From the NCBI GenBank assembly GCA_900538475.1, contig UPYT01000017.1, positions 14,634-78,633 of the forward strand: 64,000 bases of DNA, given 5' to 3'. The position numbers and the translations under genes were made by a program. Source of the stretch: an uncultured Clostridium sp. (GTDB lineage: Bacteria > Bacillota > Clostridia > Lachnospirales > Lachnospiraceae). Under the pieces are notes generated by a model. The model worked only from the letters and a program-made list of their open reading frames with translations, searched no databases and was not told the DNA's origin. Shown in pieces: positions 61,146 to 64,000 of the stretch. Every line of letters starts with the position of its first letter. Position 1 is the stretch's first letter.

Positions 61146-61457
61146 ATGCAGGAAGGCAAAACAATCGGTCAGCTGATGGAGGAAATGCGCCAGAAGGCCG
61201 GGGCGCAGAACTACCACGGCCATGACTACATGGATCTTCAGCGATTTGCGGAGAATACCCGGCACATGGTTATTTTTGATGTGCTGACCGATGGCTCCCC
61301 GGTGGGCTGGAAAGGAGAACGGACCCGCCTGTTTTTGTCAGATATAGGCTATGAAAAAGCGCTGGACAGTCAGGCAAAGGGGCAGATCAAAATTCTCAGC
61401 CATGCAAAGGTCAGAAATGGAGATTTGTTTTATGACCACAAAGAACAGATACGATAG
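61146..61457 (+). CDS. Small ICE accessory protein (DUF5720-like)
   Basis: About 103 residues. The conserved run is FAENTRHMVIFDVLTDGSPVGWKGERTRLFLSDIGYEKALDSQ. Related to the shorter protein at 58905. The ATG at 61146 follows GGAAAGGAAGTGAG; an in-frame GTG at 61137 lies within that site. Unknown function. It is 12 bp before the DUF4313 gene, in one transcription unit. Confidence 0.78.
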   Translation: MQEGKTIGQLMEEMRQKAGAQNYHGHDYMDLQRFAENTRHMVIFDVLTDGSPVGWKGERTRLFLSDIGYEKALDSQAKGQIKILSHAKVRNGDLFYDHKEQIR

Positions 61458-61469
61458 GAGGAATCCGAT

Positions 61470-61889
61470 ATGAATGAGGAAAAGAAAGTACCCTTCAAGT
61501 GGGAATATGGGGAAGAAACCATATCGCTGCAACTTGGGATGTATGCGAATAATCAGCGGCTTTATATCGGCATGATTACCCATACAGAAGATGGGGCGGA
61601 ACCGTTTGCAGATATGACGGTGAACCTTCCGGGGTATTCCCTGGACCCCGGAGAGGCGTTTATTTCCGGTGACATCAGCAAGGACCTGCTGAGATTCATC
61701 AAAGAGAACAAATTGGGGAAGGTGCTTCCCTATCAGGTGCAGTCCGGTTATGGAAAATATTCTGCCGTTGCCTTTGATCTGGAGAAGTTGAAGGCATTTG
61801 ACCCCAAAGGTGTGGCAGAGTTTCGGAAAGAGTGGAATCTGCCGGATAAGAAGCCGGTAAAGAAAAAGAGCCGAGGGATGGAGCGATGA
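61470..61889 (+). CDS. DUF4313 protein
   Basis: A 139-residue protein with the DUF4313 pattern: FKWEYGEETISLQLGMYANNQRLYIGMITHTEDGAEPFADMTVNLPGYSLDPGEAFISGD, then IKENKLGKVLPYQVQSGYGKYSAVAFDLEKL and a basic tail. A common ICE accessory gene of unknown function upstream of pcfB/virD4. TAGGAGGAATCCGAT precedes the ATG. Confidence 0.85.
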   Translation: MNEEKKVPFKWEYGEETISLQLGMYANNQRLYIGMITHTEDGAEPFADMTVNLPGYSLDPGEAFISGDISKDLLRFIKENKLGKVLPYQVQSGYGKYSAVAFDLEKLKAFDPKGVAEFRKEWNLPDKKPVKKKSRGMER

Positions 61890-61975
61890 AGAAATATCTT
61901 CTCCGGCGGCTGGTGGTCCCGCCTTAGAAAGAAATGCACCACCCCTGCACACTTTGTGGAAAGGAGGCGATGAAA

Positions 61976-62476
61976 ATGCAGGAAGAAGTGGAAAACAGGA
62001 CTTTAACGCTGGTTGTCAGTGGAACAAAGTTCACCGGTCGGCTGCTCAAAGCTGCCATCAGCAAGTACATGGCCCACTGCAAGGAAAAGAAGCTGCAAAA
62101 GCAGAGAAGCCGTGACGCTCCTGTGACACCTCACGGCAAACAGACCGTCAAGCAGCTCATTGGTCAGAATCAGGGGATCTCCAATATTGAGATCACAGAC
62201 CCCTCCATCAAGGAATTTGAGAAGATCGCCCGAAAATATGGTGTGGACTATGCGGTAAAGAAAGACCGCAGCAGCTCCCCGCCCAAGTATCTGATCTTTT
62301 TCAAAGGCCGTGACGCCGACGCACTGACCGCTGCATTTACCGAGTACACCAGCAAAAAGGTCAAGAAGGCCGAGAAAACGGAACGCCCGTCTGTGCTGGC
62401 AAAACTCAGTCAGTTCAAAGAGATGGTCAAAAATGCCGTGGTGGACCGCACCAAGCGAAAGGAGCTGGAACGATGA
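61976..62476 (+). CDS. PcfB-like conjugation accessory protein
   Basis: About 166 residues (MQEEVENRTLTLVVSGTKFTGRLLKAAISKYM...). The N-terminal helix and the block QTVKQLIGQNQGISNIEITDPSIKEFEKIARKYGVDYAVKKD match the PcfB/DUF3801 family, found directly upstream of VirD4-type coupling proteins; in pCF10 PcfB aids relaxosome contact. The ATG at 61976 is eight bases after AAAGGAGG; the one at 61970 is too close. The coupling protein gene overlaps its stop by 4 nt. Confidence 0.85.
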   Translation: MQEEVENRTLTLVVSGTKFTGRLLKAAISKYMAHCKEKKLQKQRSRDAPVTPHGKQTVKQLIGQNQGISNIEITDPSIKEFEKIARKYGVDYAVKKDRSSSPPKYLIFFKGRDADALTAAFTEYTSKKVKKAEKTERPSVLAKLSQFKEMVKNAVVDRTKRKELER

Positions 62477-64000
62477 AAAAGCAGTTTGACATCAAAAAGC
62501 TCGTTTTGCTGAACCTGCCCTATCTCTTGATGGGGCTGTTTGCTACCAACTTCGGGGAGGCATGGCGACTGGCTCAGGGGGCAAATGCTTCAGAGAAATT
62601 CCTTTCCCTGTTTGCTGTCCTGCCTGGGGCGCTGCAAAGTTTCTGGCCCAGCCTGCACCCGTTGGATCTGCTGGTGGGGCTGTGCTGCGGTGCTGGCCTG
62701 CGTCTGGCGGTGTATCTCAAAAGTAAAAACGCCAAGAAGTACCGTCACGGTATGGAGTATGGCTCTGCCCGTTGGGGAACCCGTGAGGATATTGTTCCCT
62801 ACATCGACCCGGTGTTCCAGAACAATGTCATTCTCACAAAAACCGAAAGCCTGACCATGAACAGCCGCCCCAAGGACCCAAAGACCGCCAGAAACAAAAA
62901 TGTGCTGGTGATCGGCGGCTCCGGTTCCGGTAAGACCCGCTTCTGGCTGAAGCCCAACCTGATGCAGATGCACAGTTCTTATGTGGTCACAGACCCCAAG
63001 GGAACCATTTTGGTGGAGTGCGGGAAAATGCTCCAAAGGGGCGCACCCAAACTGGGGAAGGACGGAAAGCCCATGAAGGATAAGCACGGCAAGGTCATTT
63101 ATGAGCCGTACCGCATCAAGGTTCTAAATACCATCAACTTCCGAAAATCAATGCACTATAACCCTTTCGCCTATATCCATAGCGAAAAGGACATCTTGAA
63201 GCTGGTCACGACGCTGATCGCCAATACCAAAGGCGAAGGCAAGGCCGGAGACGATTTTTGGGTAAAAGCAGAAACCTTGCTGTACTGCGCACTCATTGGC
63301 TATATCCACTATGAGGCCCCGGTAGAGGAGCAGAATTTCTCTACCCTCATCGAGTTCATCAACGCCATGGAAGTCCGTGAGGATGACGAGGAGTTCAAAA
63401 ACCCCGTAGACCTGATGTTTGATGCACTGGAAGCCGAGAAGCCCAACCACTTCGCCGTCCGTCAGTACAAGAAGTACAAGCTGGCTGCCGGAAAAACAGC
63501 CAAGTCGATCCTGATTTCCTGTGGTGCGCGCCTTGCGGTATTCGACATTGCAGAGCTGCGTGAGGTCACGGCCTATGATGAGCTGGAGCTGGACACTCTG
63601 GGAGACCGGAAAACTGCCCTGTTCCTCATCATGAGTGATACTGACGATAGCTTCAACTTCCTTATTTCCATGTGTTATACCCAACTTTTCAACCTGCTCT
63701 GCGAAAAAGCCGACGATGTGTATGGCGGCAGGCTCCCGGTCCATGTGCGCTGTCTCATTGATGAAGCCGCCAATATCGGGCAGATTCCTCGTCTGGAAAA
63801 GCTGGTCGCCACCATCCGAAGCCGTGAGATCTCCGCCTGTCTGGTGTTGCAGGCGCAGAGTCAGCTCAAGGCGATCTATAAGGACAATGCAGATACCATC
63901 ATCGGCAACATGGATACTTCCATTTTCTTGGGCGGTAAGGAGCCGACCACCCTCAAGGAGCTGGCTGCCGTGCTGGGCAAGGAAACCATCGACACCTACA
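62473..64000 (+). CDS. VirD4/TraG-type conjugative coupling ATPase (3' end outside window)
   Basis: The frame opens with MKKQFDIKKLVLLNLPYLLMG at 62473, overlapping the PcfB-like stop (ATGA), and stays open to the window edge (509 codons). Two TM helices lie in the first 85 residues. The P-loop is VIGGSGSGKTRFWLKPNLMQ (near residue 145) and SSYVVTDPKGT follows. Walker B is in VRCLIDEAANIG (near 430), with IRSREISACLVLQAQSQLKAIY. This is the type IV coupling protein that delivers the relaxase-DNA complex to the conjugation channel. Confidence 0.95.
   Translation, partial: MKKQFDIKKLVLLNLPYLLMGLFATNFGEAWRLAQGANASEKFLSLFAVLPGALQSFWPSLHPLDLLVGLCCGAGLRLAVYLKSKNAKKYRHGMEYGSARWGTREDIVPYIDPVFQNNVILTKTESLTMNSRPKDPKTARNKNVLVIGGSGSGKTRFWLKPNLMQMHSSYVVTDPKGTILVECGKMLQRGAPKLGKDGKPMKDKHGKVIYEPYRIKVLNTINFRKSMHYNPFAYIHSEKDILKLVTTLIANTKGEGKAGDDFWVKAETLLYCALIGYIHYEAPVEEQNFSTLIEFINAMEVREDDEEFKNPVDLMFDALEAEKPNHFAVRQYKKYKLAAGKTAKSILISCGARLAVFDIAELREVTAYDELELDTLGDRKTALFLIMSDTDDSFNFLISMCYTQLFNLLCEKADDVYGGRLPVHVRCLIDEAANIGQIPRLEKLVATIRSREISACLVLQAQSQLKAIYKDNADTIIGNMDTSIFLGGKEPTTLKELAAVLGKETIDTY

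Larger units (their letters stand above)
55872..64000. mobile_element. Integrative and conjugative element, Tn1549/CTn-like, left part
   Basis: From 55872 onward all genes are of conjugative-element type: ParB, ParA, ParB, small accessory proteins, a replication-initiator-like HTH protein, a BRO/KilAC antirepressor, DUF4313, PcfB-like and a VirD4/TraG coupling protein. Order and families resemble the Tn1549 group of Firmicutes ICEs. From parA (57186) base composition is visibly more G+C-rich than the flanking chromosome. The integrase, relaxase and other end lie beyond the window, and no attachment-site repeat can be defined without the right junction. Confidence 0.85.

Noticed and set aside
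61886..61927. 13-codon ORF MKKYLLRRLVVPP overlapping the DUF4313 stop
   Set aside because: It has an ATGA overlap but no support for function; too short to call.

Overview
The window comes from a spore-forming, low-to-mid G+C Bacillota, most likely a Lachnospiraceae gut anaerobe. Evidence: a germination protease gene (gpr) divergent from rpsT, the ireB-ruvX-DUF1292 cluster followed by RNase J, a trmR/U32-peptidase tRNA-modification pair, pyruvate phosphate dikinase, and strong AGGAGG-type ribosome binding sites with several TTG/GTG starts. The genus cannot be fixed from the sequence. I see no rRNA, tRNA or CRISPR array.

Bases 1-17500 are mixed metabolism. They hold a 3'-truncated thiW transporter gene on the minus strand with a thi-box-like leader and attenuator, a DtxR-type regulator, a nucleoside phosphorylase, a lipoprotein alkaline phosphatase with a YibE/F membrane protein, a heparinase II/III-type lyase, a frameshifted membrane-protein gene, and a ribosomal-protection GTPase fused to a NYN nuclease-like domain. 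A LysR regulator, a 5'-truncated RraA-family gene and aconitase follow, then gpmI behind a structured leader.

Bases 17600-35900 hold an export/competence run (ABC exporter, DegV, histidine kinase, GerMN lipoprotein, ComEC, then HolA). Next are an intergenic element of nested inverted repeats, an XRE regulator with a palindromic operator facing a HAD phosphatase, rpsT/gpr, and a translation and tRNA-modification operon (prmA, rsmE, cysteine desulfurase, thiI), then an HPr-like protein without the catalytic histidine and mtaB.

Bases 36000-55560 are housekeeping: ireB, ruvX, DUF1292, RNase J, an MltG-like stub, trmR, U32 peptidase, cupin, YdcF, M16C peptidase, era, recO, a lipoprotein, glycyl-tRNA synthetase, DUF3842, an antiporter, a DJ-1 protein and ppdK. 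Several intergenic gaps carry related inverted repeats with the core GTAACnGTTCAG.

From about 55560 to the end the gene content changes abruptly to an integrative and conjugative element of the Tn1549/CTn type: two related ParB proteins, ParA, small accessory proteins, a DUF6017-type replication-initiator-like protein, a BRO/KilAC antirepressor, a DUF4313 protein, a PcfB-like protein and a VirD4/TraG coupling ATPase cut off by the window end. The left attachment site and the integrase are not visible. The strongest candidates for something undescribed are the thi-box variant, the GTPase-NYN fusion, the nested inverted-repeat element with its dispersed relatives, and the paired ParB arrangement around a non-coding segment of the ICE.
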